Shown: positions 48,275-57,541, counted from the stretch's first letter. The stretch: DNA of 64,000 nucleotides from Salinarimonas sp. (GCF_040111675.1 NZ_CP157794.1:620001-684000); one strand, 5' to 3'. Notes: a model not told the origin generated them from the letters alone. Numbers and translations: made by a program.

Positions 48275-49425
48275 AACGCATACCTCTGCGCCTCAGTATC
48301 AATCGAATTGCGACCGGAACTCTCGATGAACGCGGTAAAGTCGAACTTTCGATAGACCTTCTGCATTTCTCGTCCGATGGCGAGGATGTCCTCGGGGCGA
48401 GGGCGCGGATAGGTCTCGAAAATCGATCCACGTCCGGGGTGGAACACGGCGATGGCCGGAACGACGCCTTGCTCGCCGAACCGCCACATGGCCTCCACCA
48501 CGCTCTCCACCGGCTCCAGGCCGGCCACCAAGCCGACGTACACCCGCCCGGGTCCGAGAACGCCGACCGCCGCGGAGTAGGCGTCGAGGAAGCGGTCGCG
48601 ACCGAAATCGCGGTGCTTACCCGGGCAGATCTCGGCGAACAGCTCGGGGTCATAGATCTCGAGACTCATGGCGAGGCGGTCGACGACACCGTGCAACGGC
48701 TTCATGAGCTCGAAGTCCTTAGGTGGCATGGCGATCAAATGGTTGGTCAACCGCCCCCCAAGAAACTCGCGGTTCACCTCGGCGAGCGCCACGGCGAGGC
48801 GTGTCTGATTGCCGAACCCGCGGTCGTAGTTCCGAGCGTTGCCACCGTTGATCAGAGTGCGGACGACGCGATCACCGTCGAGCTCCGCCGAGAGGCGAAC
48901 CGCCTCTTGAGCAAGGCCAGGCAGCACCTTCATTACGTGGTCGGTTTCCTCGCGCGCAGGCCCGAGAGAGCAGAACCGGCACTGTGTCCCTTCATCGAAG
49001 TAGTAGCAATGGCCGGGGTTGAAAAATCCCAGCGTGGTTTCGCCGTAATACGTGGCGACTTCCTTGAAGGGGCGGCCATTGCTGAGATCGAAGGCGTACG
49101 CCTTCGGCTCAAGCGGAAAGCGAATTTGGAATGCCGTATCTTTGCGTGTATCCAACAGATACGGACCTTCTTCTGATATGGAAAGCTGATACGGCGAACT
49201 CGGCACGAAATTCGCCGAGCAGATGGTGCCGTCCTTGAGCCTGAACTCCTGTGGGACCTTGGTCGTGCCGAACTGGGCGAGATCGCTGTTGCCGTAGGCC
49301 CGGCGCTTCCCGATCCAGTCCGGCCGCGCGGCATAAGCCGGCAGAAATCCCTCGGCATAAGCAACGCCGTTGCACAGAACGTCGACTTTCAGCTCGGCAT
49401 AGCTCAGGACATCTGAATCTGACAT
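48271..49425 (-). CDS. Radical SAM protein with CX8CX2C cluster motif
   Basis: A 384-residue protein. After about 135 N-terminal residues of unclear fold comes FFNPGHCYYFDEGTQCRFCS, giving Cys140, Cys149 and Cys152 (CX8CX2C) instead of the standard CX3CX2C of radical SAM enzymes; an aromatic residue (Phe151) sits before the last cysteine as usual. Downstream, LINGGNARNYDRG could be the GGE-like SAM motif, then LAMSLEIYDPELFAEICPGK and VYVGLVAGLEPVESVVEAMW as in biotin-synthase-like barrels. It probably binds one 4Fe-4S cluster and SAM and makes a deoxyadenosyl radical. The start at 49425 is set by GGGGAG upstream; it overlaps the phosphatase-like gene by 22 bp. Product unknown. Confidence 0.82.
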   Translation of the reverse strand: MSDSDVLSYAELKVDVLCNGVAYAEGFLPAYAARPDWIGKRRAYGNSDLAQFGTTKVPQEFRLKDGTICSANFVPSSPYQLSISEEGPYLLDTRKDTAFQIRFPLEPKAYAFDLSNGRPFKEVATYYGETTLGFFNPGHCYYFDEGTQCRFCSLGPAREETDHVMKVLPGLAQEAVRLSAELDGDRVVRTLINGGNARNYDRGFGNQTRLAVALAEVNREFLGGRLTNHLIAMPPKDFELMKPLHGVVDRLAMSLEIYDPELFAEICPGKHRDFGRDRFLDAYSAAVGVLGPGRVYVGLVAGLEPVESVVEAMWRFGEQGVVPAIAVFHPGRGSIFETYPRPRPEDILAIGREMQKVYRKFDFTAFIESSGRNSIDTEAQRYAF

Positions 49426-50225
49426 AGCTGCTCCCCAAGTTCCTTGGTAGCGGCGACCGCTACGTTGTATCGTCGATCGAGATCGGAGGTCAGGTCCTCG
49501 TCCGTCAGCAACGCTTGCTCGGCGCGATCGAAAACGAAGCCGCCGCTCTCTCTGACGACGAGTGCAGCAGCGGCCACATCGCATACCTTGTGTCGCGCGC
49601 CGTCGATGAGATCCACGAAGCCGTCGAGTTGACCGCTCGCGATCAGGCAGGCATCGAGAGCCAAACACGATTGCGACCTGATCTTCGAAGGTCGGCTGCC
49701 GCCGAGGCGCGCGCCTGCCATCACCGAGCACCACGAGGACCCCAGCGTCCTGCACCTGCTCGCTTCGGTGCGCCGCCACGCGAGGCTCGTCTTCTTGAAA
49801 GCGCCGCCCCCTCGAAGGGCGACGTACGCGCTCTGTCGCGCGATATCCATCACCCATGAGAAGACGATTTGACCATCCTCGATGAAGGCCGCACTCGCCG
49901 CTATGCTCGGGTAGCCGTTGGTCAGATTATGTGTCGCGTCGATCGGGTCGACGAGGCAGAGGCTCGAGGCGTTTCCTGCGTCGCCGGGGCGGATGTCCTC
50001 CTCGAAGACGAGCGTGTCAGAGCAGCACGGCGCCAGCTCGCGAATGAAGACGTCCCGAACGCGCAGATCGTACTTCGTGACCGCATGTCCATTCTGCATT
50101 GCTACTTCGAGTTGATCTTTTGCCACAAACGACAATTCCGAGAGCCATAACCTCGTCAGCGTGTGCTCTACGCGCTCCAAGGCGGTCTCGATGGCGCCGA
50201 AGCGCGTGTCGCCGAAGAGGATCAT
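49404..50225 (-). CDS. Inositol monophosphatase-family phosphatase
   Basis: A 273-residue protein of the lithium-sensitive phosphatase family. Metal ligands can be placed: Glu75/Glu76 in VFEEDIRPG, Asp93 and Asp96 in VDPIDATHNLTNG, and Asp216 in VCDVAAAALVVRESGG; TKYDLRVRD near residue 50 is the usual nucleophile-activating region. DPIDATHN has Ala where most members have Gly (DPIDGT). The protein would release phosphate from a sugar phosphate, inositol phosphate or nucleotide such as PAP. Overlapping starts and stops tie it to the genes on both sides, so its substrate is probably an intermediate of this pathway. Confidence 0.87.
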   Translation of the reverse strand: MILFGDTRFGAIETALERVEHTLTRLWLSELSFVAKDQLEVAMQNGHAVTKYDLRVRDVFIRELAPCCSDTLVFEEDIRPGDAGNASSLCLVDPIDATHNLTNGYPSIAASAAFIEDGQIVFSWVMDIARQSAYVALRGGGAFKKTSLAWRRTEASRCRTLGSSWCSVMAGARLGGSRPSKIRSQSCLALDACLIASGQLDGFVDLIDGARHKVCDVAAAALVVRESGGFVFDRAEQALLTDEDLTSDLDRRYNVAVAATKELGEQLCQIQMS

Positions 50226-51265
50226 TGGTTGGCCTTCCGCCAGAGAGCGTAGTGCCAGGGCCCACCGCTGCGGCCGTCGAAGTACGACACGTCGAGCAGC
50301 GCGCCGCCGAACACGACGTAGTCGCAGCTCTCGACGCCTTCGAGGGACTTGGGAAAAAGGCCTACTTTGATCACTCGTGCGGCGGGATAAAGCTTCGACA
50401 TCCGCTCTGCAGCGAGGCGAAGCGATCCGCCCGAATAGACCTTATCGACGACGACGATGCACTCCGGCTGGTCGGAGCTCCTGAGACCGAAATTGATCTG
50501 CACGTCGCTTTCGCGATTGCGCAGTAGTGCGTTCGCATCATTCTGCAGATGAAACTCGACGAAAATCTTCGGCTTCAGACACCCACTCTCCATCATCGCG
50601 AGCGAAATCGCCAACCCGCCCCCGAGGACGTAGCAGTGCGCATCGCCCAACGACGCGATCTGGCTCCACACTCGATGAAGCCCGTATGTCTCTCGCAAGC
50701 CTAGCGTCCGACAGCGCATCCATGTCCCGGGCTCCATATAGCGGCTATACATGAACGCAAATTCATTCATGAAATACTGGGATTCGCTCGATAAGTGTCT
50801 CACGTGTAGAGACTTGTGACAGAATCTATTAGAATTTCTCTTCCGGTTATTGACATTCAAATGACTTCCTATGATTTCCGCCTTACACTGGCGTAGATAC
50901 GAAATGTCTTCTCCCGATATACAGACTTCCGGCAGCAGGTCGTCACCAGCGATAAGAGCTATATTTGGATCCTTGTCCACTCGTATTTTTGTCTTCTCCT
51001 TCAAATTTTCAAAGACATTTATCGTCTCCTCGCAACCGAGGTGAGACCAAATTTCGTCGGGATTGGACAGATCGAAAATCCGAACCTCCGGGTGCCGCAG
51101 GACGAGCTCGATGCTCTGGATTTCGGAGCCGAGCACCATGAAGTCTTTGGCATGTGGAACGCTTGAGGTTCTAAGTCCCGTCAAAGTCCTATTACAATGG
51201 CTATTGCTGACAATAATCATGTTTTCGGATTGAACCGCGCGTCCGAAGCAACCCCGACCGTTCAT
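50222..51265 (-). CDS. Phosphoribosyltransferase-like protein
   Basis: A 347-residue protein. The C-terminal 140 residues resemble a type I phosphoribosyltransferase: CYVLGGGLAISLAMM (about 211-225) could be the pyrophosphate loop, and CIVVVDKVYSGGSLRLAAE (269-287) the PRPP loop, although the usual acidic pair is Asp-Lys here. The N-terminal 160 residues match nothing I recognise and are rich in Asn, Ser, Ile and Lys. Base composition is very unlike the genome: 50821-50880 is 33 % GC. It begins an operon of five overlapping genes. GAGGGG precedes the ATG at 51265; a Met at codon 16 is an alternative. Phosphoribosyl transfer is inferred only. Confidence 0.7.
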   Translation of the reverse strand: MNGRGCFGRAVQSENMIIVSNSHCNRTLTGLRTSSVPHAKDFMVLGSEIQSIELVLRHPEVRIFDLSNPDEIWSHLGCEETINVFENLKEKTKIRVDKDPNIALIAGDDLLPEVCISGEDISYLRQCKAEIIGSHLNVNNRKRNSNRFCHKSLHVRHLSSESQYFMNEFAFMYSRYMEPGTWMRCRTLGLRETYGLHRVWSQIASLGDAHCYVLGGGLAISLAMMESGCLKPKIFVEFHLQNDANALLRNRESDVQINFGLRSSDQPECIVVVDKVYSGGSLRLAAERMSKLYPAARVIKVGLFPKSLEGVESCDYVVFGGALLDVSYFDGRSGGPWHYALWRKANQ

Positions 51266-51597
51266 AAACCGTCCCCTCGCTTATCCAGCGCAACAATCAA
51301 AATCAGTCGATTTTGAGTTGCAAGCGTGAAGATCGTTCGAGGAGAGAGGAAATTCGCCGGCAACATTGTAGATCCGGATATCATCACGTTGCCGGCAAAG
51401 TATTGGAGAAATTTCATCTTCAGCGCGCGCGATCCTCGACGCGCCGCGGCTCGTCGGCGCACGAGCACGTCAAGGCAGTCCGCACAGGCTCATCCACCAG
51501 CTCGGCACTGCCGGAAAGAGCGCGGAACGACTTGACCATATGCTGTGACCACCTCGAGATGTATCGACCAAGCGTCTCCGGCGCGACACGCAAACTG
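51266..51597. promoter_or_regulatory. Regulatory region upstream of the five-gene cluster, with two inverted repeats
   Basis: A 332-bp AT-richer gap between the phosphoribosyltransferase-like gene and ubiB holds no credible gene. It has two perfect inverted repeats: TCAAAATC/GATTTTGA with a 4-nt loop at 51297-51316, 32 bp ahead of the first start codon, and GCCGGCAAC/GTTGCCGGC with a 23-bp spacer at 51356-51396. These are candidate operators or an attenuator for the cluster; no regulator gene is adjacent. Confidence 0.5.
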
Positions 51598-53163
51598 TCA
51601 AAACAACCCCAGCACCAGCGCGATCGCGATCACCCACACCCCAACCACGATCGCCCTCCCCCGCCCCGCGGCGGCCTCGCCGGCGCGCTCGATCGAGGAC
51701 GGCGCGAGCGCGATGCCGCGTTCCGTGCCCTGCTCGAGCTGCACCAGCAGCCGCTCGGCGCGCACGGCCATGTCGGGCAGGTCCTGGAGCACGCCGAAGA
51801 GGGTGCGCGCGCCGCGGCCGACGTCCTCGATCTTGCCGATGGGGCCGAGATTGCGCTCGATCCACTCGCGCACCACGGGCTCGGCGATGGTCCACATGTC
51901 GAGATGCGGGTCGAGCCGGCGGGCGACGCCTTCCACCACCACCATCGTCTTCTGGAGCATGACGAGCTCGGTGCGCGTCTGCATCTCGAAGATGGCGGTG
52001 ACCTCGAAGAGCAGCGCCAGCACGCGGGCCATGGAGATCTCGTCGGCGCGCCGGTCGTGGATCGGCTCGCCGATGGCGCGGATGGCCTGGGCGAAGTCGA
52101 GCACGGAATGGCGCGGGGGCACGTAGCCCGCCTCGAAATGCACCTCCGCGACCTTGACGTAGTCGCGCTGGATGAAGCCGAGCAGGATCTCGGCGAGGAA
52201 GCGCCGCTCCCGGTGGCCGAGCCGGCCCATGATGCCGGTGTCCACCGCGGTGAGGCGCCCGCGCTTGTCGACGAAGAGGTTGCCCGGGTGCATGTCGGCG
52301 TGGAAGAAGCCGTCGCGGATCGCCTGGCGCAGGAAGCTCTGGATGACGATGCGCGCCAGCGCCACCCGGTCGTGGCCGGCGGCCTCGATGTCGTCGAGCT
52401 TGTTGAGCTTGATGCCGTCGATCCACTCGAGCGTGAGCACCTCCCGGTCGGTGAGGTCCCATTCGGGCTTGGGCACCCGGAATTCGAAATCGTCCTTGGT
52501 GTTGTCGGCGAGCTCGGAGAGGGCGGCGGCCTCGAGCCGCAGGTCCATCTCGATCACGACCGAGCGGGCGAGCGTCTCGACCACCTCGACCATCCTGAGG
52601 CGGCGGGCTTCGGGGGCGTAGCCCTCGAAGACGCGCGCGGCGAAGCGCATGTCCTGCAGGTCCTGGGAGAAGCGCTGGCGCACGCCCGGGCGCACCACCT
52701 TCACCGCCACCACCTGCTCGCCGCCCTCGGGCGTCTTCATCACCGCGCGGTGGACCTGCGCGATCGAGGCCGCGGCGACGGGCTCGCCGAAATGCGAGAA
52801 GATCGCCTCGAGCGGGCGTCCGAGCGCCTCCTCGACGACGCGCACCGCCTCCTCGCGCGGGAAGGGCGGCAGGCGGTCCTGCAGGCTCTCGAGGTCGCGC
52901 GCCGCCTGGAAGCCGACGATGTCGGGGCGCGTCGCCAGGAACTGGCCGAACTTGACGTAGGACGGCCCGAGCCGGGTGAGCGCCGCCGAGAGCCGGCTCT
53001 CGGAGGAGCCTGCATCGCGCCGCTCGATGACGCGGGCGAGCCTGAGCCCGAGCCGCGGGAGCGGCGGCAGCACGGAGGGGTCGACGAGGGCCAGCGCGCC
53101 CTCGCGGGCGAGGACGTAGCCGGCGCGCGCCGCACGCAGGATATGGACGAGGCTACCGATCAC
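51598..53163 (-). CDS. ubiB: Ubiquinone biosynthesis protein UbiB (atypical kinase/ATPase)
   Basis: A 521-residue UbiB/ADCK-family protein. The KxGQ motif appears as YVKFGQFLATRPD, followed by the Ala-rich ATP loop region (PVAAASIAQVHRAVM), VAVKVVRPG, the ExD element VIEMDLRLEAAALSEL, and FHADMHPGNLFV with TAVDTGIMGRLG as the catalytic/DFG-like parts. Two hydrophobic segments at the C-terminus anchor it in the membrane. It supports ubiquinone synthesis, probably through a lipid-extracting ATPase. A GTG is used as start, 13 bp after ubiE. Confidence 0.95.
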   Translation of the reverse strand: MIGSLVHILRAARAGYVLAREGALALVDPSVLPPLPRLGLRLARVIERRDAGSSESRLSAALTRLGPSYVKFGQFLATRPDIVGFQAARDLESLQDRLPPFPREEAVRVVEEALGRPLEAIFSHFGEPVAAASIAQVHRAVMKTPEGGEQVVAVKVVRPGVRQRFSQDLQDMRFAARVFEGYAPEARRLRMVEVVETLARSVVIEMDLRLEAAALSELADNTKDDFEFRVPKPEWDLTDREVLTLEWIDGIKLNKLDDIEAAGHDRVALARIVIQSFLRQAIRDGFFHADMHPGNLFVDKRGRLTAVDTGIMGRLGHRERRFLAEILLGFIQRDYVKVAEVHFEAGYVPPRHSVLDFAQAIRAIGEPIHDRRADEISMARVLALLFEVTAIFEMQTRTELVMLQKTMVVVEGVARRLDPHLDMWTIAEPVVREWIERNLGPIGKIEDVGRGARTLFGVLQDLPDMAVRAERLLVQLEQGTERGIALAPSSIERAGEAAAGRGRAIVVGVWVIAIALVLGLF

Positions 53164-53176
53164 GAGAGGACGCCCA

Positions 53177-53938
53177 TCAGATCTTCCAGCCCGAATGCAG
53201 GCGCACGATCCCGCCGGTCATCGGCCGATGCGTCACCCGGCGGAAGCCCGCCTCCTCGATCATGTCGGCGAAGACGCCGGGCGTGGGGAAGCGCCGGATC
53301 GATTCGACGAGGTAGCGGTAGCTCTCCGCATCCCCGGTCACCGCCTTGCCGATGCGCGGGATGACGTTGAAGGAATAGGCGTCGTAGATCCGGTCGAAGC
53401 CGGGGATGTCGGGCTGGGAGAACTCGAGGCACAGGAAGCGCCCACCGGTCTTGAGCACGCGATGCGCCTCGGCGAGCGCCGCCTCGATGCGCGGCACGTT
53501 CCTGATGCCGAAGGCGATGGTGTAGGCGTCGAAGCTCTTGTCCGGGAACGGCAGGACCTCGGCGTTGCCCTCGACGAACGTGCAGCGCGAGCCGTAGCGC
53601 GCGCCCGCCCGCTCGCGGCCGACCGCCAGCATGTCGGGGTTGATGTCGAAGACCGTGACGTGGGCCGCCGGGCCCGCCTCGTCGAGGACGCGGAAGGCGA
53701 CGTCCCCCGTGCCGCCGGCGACGTCGAGATGGGCGAAGGGCCGCGTCCGCGTCGGGCGCAGGGCCGAGACCATCGCGTCCTTCCAGGAGCGATGCAGGCC
53801 CGCCGACATCAGGTCGTTCATCAGGTCGTAGCGGCGCGCCACCGAGCGGAAGACGTCGTCGACGAGCCCCTGCTTCTCTTCGAGAGGAACCGTCTCGTAT
53901 CCGAAATGCGTGGTGCTCGAATCGGTGTCGTCCGCCAT
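53177..53938 (-). CDS. ubiE: Ubiquinone/menaquinone C-methyltransferase
   Basis: A 253-residue methyltransferase with [17 protein letters not shown] (SAM motif I), [14 protein letters not shown], and the UbiE family signatures [17 protein letters not shown] and [15 protein letters not shown]. It methylates the benzoquinone ring in ubiquinone synthesis. The start at 53938 ([15 protein letters not shown]) fits the alphaproteobacterial family; the frame continues upstream without a better start. ubiB lies 13 bp downstream, so they form an operon, and mutM is divergent. Confidence 0.96.
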   Translation of the reverse strand: MADDTDSSTTHFGYETVPLEEKQGLVDDVFRSVARRYDLMNDLMSAGLHRSWKDAMVSALRPTRTRPFAHLDVAGGTGDVAFRVLDEAGPAAHVTVFDINPDMLAVGRERAGARYGSRCTFVEGNAEVLPFPDKSFDAYTIAFGIRNVPRIEAALAEAHRVLKTGGRFLCLEFSQPDIPGFDRIYDAYSFNVIPRIGKAVTGDAESYRYLVESIRRFPTPGVFADMIEEAGFRRVTHRPMTGGIVRLHSGWKI

Positions 53939-54080
53939 GCTCTCGTCCGTTCCTCGCGCGCCGCGCGCCGCGTCCGCCGGGAGACATAGCGAAAGAGGCG
54001 GCGCGAGGCTATCTGAACTAGGCCGAGAGGCCGCTTTTCCCACCCGCACGCCCCGCCCGCGACGCCGAGTCCCATCGCAC

Positions 54081-54965
54081 ATGCCAGAGCTTCCCGAAGT
54101 CGAGACCGTCCGCCGCGGGCTGGAGCCCGCCATGGTGGGCGCGCGGTTCACGAAGGTCGAGCAGCGCCGGCCCGACCTGCGCTTCCCGTTTCCCGCGCGC
54201 TTCGTCCAGCGGCTGGAGGGCGCGACGGTGCGCGCCCTCTCGCGCCGGGCGAAGTACCTGATCGCGGATCTCTCGACGGGCGAGAGCCTGATCATGCATC
54301 TGGGCATGACCGGCCGCTTCACCGTGGAGCTGGCCGACGCCGTGATCACGCCGGGGGAGTTCCATTACGAGCCCGGCACGATGCCGATCCACGATCACGT
54401 CGTCTTCCGCTTCGATACGGGGGCGCGGATCACCTACAACGACGTGCGCCGCTTCGGCTACATGGACCTCGCGCCCTCAGCCGAGCTCGCGACCTGCAAG
54501 CATTTCGCGGGGCTGGGCATCGAGCCGCTCGGCAACGCGCTCTCCGGCGCGACGCTGGCGGAGCTGTTCCACGGCAAGATCGCCCCGCTCAAGGCGGCGC
54601 TCCTCGACCAGCGCCTGATCGCGGGCCTGGGCAACATCTACGTCTGCGAGGCGCTCTTCCGCGCGCGGCTCCATCCGGAGGCGCCGGCGGGGATCGTCGC
54701 GACGAAGACCGGCCGGCCGCGGGAGAGCGCGCACCGGCTGGCGGAGGAGATCCGCGCCGTCCTGAACGAGGCCGTCGCCGCCGGCGGCTCGACCCTGCGC
54801 GACTTCGCCCACGCCGACGGCTCGCTCGGCTATTTCCAGCACGCGTTCAAGGTCTACGACCGCGAGGGCGAGCCCTGCGCGACGCCCGGCTGCGGCGGGA
54901 CGGTGGAGCGCATCGTCCAGTTGGGCCGCTCGACCTTCTACTGCCCGCGCTGCCAGAGGCGGTGA
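54081..54965 (+). CDS. mutM: Formamidopyrimidine-DNA glycosylase
   Basis: A 294-residue Fpg/MutM starting with the catalytic [14 protein letters not shown] (Pro2 nucleophile after Met removal, Glu3). [11 protein letters not shown] carries the conserved lysine, and [20 protein letters not shown] precedes the C-terminal zinc finger, with four cysteines in CATPGC and CPRC. It removes oxidised purines such as 8-oxoguanine. It is divergent from ubiE with a 142-bp gap and followed by two hairpin repeats. Confidence 0.97.
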   Translation: MPELPEVETVRRGLEPAMVGARFTKVEQRRPDLRFPFPARFVQRLEGATVRALSRRAKYLIADLSTGESLIMHLGMTGRFTVELADAVITPGEFHYEPGTMPIHDHVVFRFDTGARITYNDVRRFGYMDLAPSAELATCKHFAGLGIEPLGNALSGATLAELFHGKIAPLKAALLDQRLIAGLGNIYVCEALFRARLHPEAPAGIVATKTGRPRESAHRLAEEIRAVLNEAVAAGGSTLRDFAHADGSLGYFQHAFKVYDREGEPCATPGCGGTVERIVQLGRSTFYCPRCQRR

Positions 54966-55270
54966 CATCCGTGAAGCGATCGGATGCGGAGGAGAGATGC
55001 CATCCCGGACGCCGAAGGCGATCCGGGACCCGGAACCTCGACCTCGGCTCGAGCGCGCGTGCCGCGCTCGTCGCGCTGCGGCTGGTGACGGCGATGTCGC
55101 GCGACGCGGCCTGAAGGCCGCGAAACGAGCGTCGGCGGGTATGGGTCCCGGGTCGCCGTTCGGCGCCCGGGATGACCTCGTTTCGCCCGCACGTCCCCCC
55201 GAGTTCGCCCTTGCCGCGCTCCTCCCTCCCCGCTACGCGTAAGCGACCGTCGCACCAGGAGGAGCCCCCG
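54966..55270. other. Intergenic region with two hairpin repeats after mutM
   Basis: No gene is seen in this 305-bp gap. Two related stem-loops face each other: TCCCGGA-CGCC-loop-GGCG-TCCGGGA at 55003-55028 and TCCCGGG-CGCC-loop-GGCG-CCCGGGA at 55146-55172. They look like extragenic palindromes of the CATCCCGG/CCGGGATGA type and may end the mutM transcript. A GGAGGAG lies just ahead of the next start codon. Confidence 0.6.
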
Positions 55271-56044
55271 ATGGCCTACGAGACGATCCTCACCGAGACC
55301 CGCGGCAAGGTCGGGCTCGTCACGCTCAACCGCCCGCAGGCGCTGAACGCGCTGAACTCCACCGTGGTCGCCGAGCTGAACGAGGCGCTCATCGCCTACG
55401 ATCGCGATCCGGAGATCGGCTGCGTCGTGATCACCGGCTCGGAGAAGGCCTTCGCGGCGGGCGCGGACATCAAGGAGATGGCGGGGCTCTCCTTCCCGCA
55501 GACCTATCTCGACGACTTCATCACCTCCTGGGACCAGGTGGCGGAGCGGCGCAAGCCGATCATCGCGGCGGTCGCGGGATTCGCCCTCGGCGGCGGCTGC
55601 GAGCTCGCCATGATGTGCGACATCATCATCGCCGCCGACACGGCGAAGTTCGGCCAGCCGGAGATCAAGCTCGGCGTGATGCCGGGCGCCGGCGGCACCC
55701 AGCGCCTCACCCGCCTCGTCGGCAAGGCGAAGGCCATGGAGATGTGCCTCACCGGGCGGATGATGGGCGCCGAGGAGGCGGAGCGTGCGGGCCTCGTCTC
55801 GCGCATCGTGCCCGCCGACCAGCTGCTCGAGGACGCGCTGAAGACGGCGGAGACCATCGCCTCCATGTCGCTGCCCGTCGCCATGCTGGTGAAGGAGAGC
55901 GTCAACCGCTCCTACGAGCTCACCCTCTCGGAGGGTGTGCGCTTCGAGCGGCGCGTGTTCCATTCGCTCTTCGCCACCGCCGACCAGAAGGAAGGCATGC
56001 AGGCCTTCGTCGAGAAGCGGCCGGCGAACTTCCAGAACAAGTGA
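55271..56044 (+). CDS. Enoyl-CoA hydratase
   Basis: A 257-residue crotonase. The oxyanion-hole segments are [14 protein letters not shown] and [20 protein letters not shown], and the two catalytic glutamates are in GGGCELAM and [16 protein letters not shown], the full set for true enoyl-CoA hydratases (ECHS1/PaaF-like). It hydrates 2-trans-enoyl-CoA in fatty acid degradation. The ATG at 55271 has GGAGGAG upstream. It sits in the conserved mutM-to-rpsT neighbourhood of Rhizobiales, 8 bp before the dehydratase-like gene. Confidence 0.95.
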   Translation: MAYETILTETRGKVGLVTLNRPQALNALNSTVVAELNEALIAYDRDPEIGCVVITGSEKAFAAGADIKEMAGLSFPQTYLDDFITSWDQVAERRKPIIAAVAGFALGGGCELAMMCDIIIAADTAKFGQPEIKLGVMPGAGGTQRLTRLVGKAKAMEMCLTGRMMGAEEAERAGLVSRIVPADQLLEDALKTAETIASMSLPVAMLVKESVNRSYELTLSEGVRFERRVFHSLFATADQKEGMQAFVEKRPANFQNK

Positions 56045-56052
56045 GGCATTGC

Positions 56053-57036
56053 GTGGACCAGCCGATCGCGCTCTCCCCGCCCACCTATGCCGACGTCGAG
56101 GCGGCCGCGCGCCGGCTCGAGGGCGTCGCCCACCGCACGCCGGTGATGACGTCGCGCACCGCGAACGCGCGCACGGGCGCGGAGCTCTTCTTCAAGATGG
56201 AGAGCCTCCAGCGCACCGGCGCCTTCAAGTTCCGCGGCGCCTACAACGCCATCGCGGCGCTCGACCCGGCGGCGCGGTCCCGCGGCGTCGTCGCCTTCTC
56301 GTCGGGCAACCACGCGCAGGCCATCGCCCATGCGGGCGCGCTCCTCGGCGCGCCGGTGATCGTGGTGATGCCGACGGACGCGCCGGCCATCAAGATCGCG
56401 GCGACGAAGGGCTATGGCGGCGAGGTCGTGCTCTACGACCGCTTCACCGAGGACCGCGAGGCCATCGGCCGGCGGCTCGCCGCGGAGCGGGGGCTGACGC
56501 TGGTCCCGCCCTTCGACCACCCGCACGTCATCGCCGGGCAGGGCACGGCGACGAAGGAGCTGATCGAGGAGGTCGGCCGCCTCGACCGTCTTTACATATG
56601 TCTCGGCGGCGGGGGGCTCACCTCGGGCGGCTGCCTCGCGGCGGCGGCGCTCTCGCCGGGCTGCGCCGTCTACGGCGTCGAGCCGGAGGCGGGCGACGAT
56701 TTCGTGCGCTCGCTCGCCGAGGGGCGCCCCGTGACGATCCCGGTCCCGAAGACCATCGCCGACGGCGCGCAGACGACGACGCCCGGCGCCTACACGCTCC
56801 CGATCGTCCGCGAGACGGCGGCGGGCGTGGTCACCGCCTCCGACGACGCGCTGGTCGACGCGATGCGCTTCTTCGCCGAGCGGATGAAGCAGGTCGTCGA
56901 GCCGACCGGCTGCCTCGCGGCCGCCGCCGCCTTCGCAGACGGCGAGGCGGGGGCGCTCGCCGGGCAGCGGGTGGGCGTGATCGTCTCCGGCGGCAACGTC
57001 GATCTCGCCCGCTTCGCCGGGCTGATCGCCGGGTGA
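56053..57036 (+). CDS. Threonine/serine dehydratase-family PLP enzyme
   Basis: A 327-residue fold-type II PLP enzyme. The PLP lysine is in RTGAFKFRGAYNAI, with AFSSGNHAQAIAHA, GQGTATKELIEE and the phosphate-binding glycine loop ICLGGGGLTSGG. It lacks the C-terminal ACT-like regulatory domain of biosynthetic IlvA, so it resembles catabolic threonine dehydratases and serine racemases. The start is a GTG at 56053, 8 bp after the enoyl-CoA hydratase stop. Which amino acid is used cannot be told by inspection. Confidence 0.88.
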   Translation: MDQPIALSPPTYADVEAAARRLEGVAHRTPVMTSRTANARTGAELFFKMESLQRTGAFKFRGAYNAIAALDPAARSRGVVAFSSGNHAQAIAHAGALLGAPVIVVMPTDAPAIKIAATKGYGGEVVLYDRFTEDREAIGRRLAAERGLTLVPPFDHPHVIAGQGTATKELIEEVGRLDRLYICLGGGGLTSGGCLAAAALSPGCAVYGVEPEAGDDFVRSLAEGRPVTIPVPKTIADGAQTTTPGAYTLPIVRETAAGVVTASDDALVDAMRFFAERMKQVVEPTGCLAAAAAFADGEAGALAGQRVGVIVSGGNVDLARFAGLIAG

Positions 57037-57215
57037 CGGGCGCGCGCGCGGATTCCCGTTGACGCGGGAGCGCGCCGCGACTATACACCCGGCTTCGCGG
57101 GCGCGCGCCGGTTTCGCGGCGGGCGACCCATGGGTTCAGCAGACATCAGCCGATCCCGCTGCGCGGCCCGTCCCGGGCTCGCCGGTCGGCGTTTTCGAAC
57201 GGGGTTGCACCAGCC

Positions 57216-57491
57216 ATGGCCAATACGCCCTCGGCCAAGAAGATGACGCGCAAGATCGCCAAGCGCACGGCGGTCAATCGTATGCGCCGCTCGCGCATGC
57301 GCACCTTCATCCGCAAGGTCGAGGAAGCCATCGGCTCCGGCGACGCCTCGCGCGCCAAGGAGGCGCTCTCCGTGGCGGAGCCGATCATCATGCGCTCCGC
57401 GCAGAAGGGCGTGACGCACCACAATACCGCGTCCCGGAAGGTGTCTCGCCTCGCCAAGCGCGTGAACGCGCTCGCGCGCGCCTCGGCCTGA
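57216..57491 (+). CDS. rpsT: 30S ribosomal protein S20
   Basis: A 91-residue, very basic protein with the S20 N-terminus [20 protein letters not shown] and the C-terminal [20 protein letters not shown]. It binds 16S rRNA early in 30S assembly. It precedes dnaA, as in most Rhizobiales. A good intrinsic terminator follows at 57542-57570. Confidence 0.97.
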   Translation: MANTPSAKKMTRKIAKRTAVNRMRRSRMRTFIRKVEEAIGSGDASRAKEALSVAEPIIMRSAQKGVTHHNTASRKVSRLAKRVNALARASA

Positions 57492-57541
57492 CCGGCGGAC
57501 GCCGGCCGGCGCTCGCGCTAAGAATAGCGACAGCATTCGAG

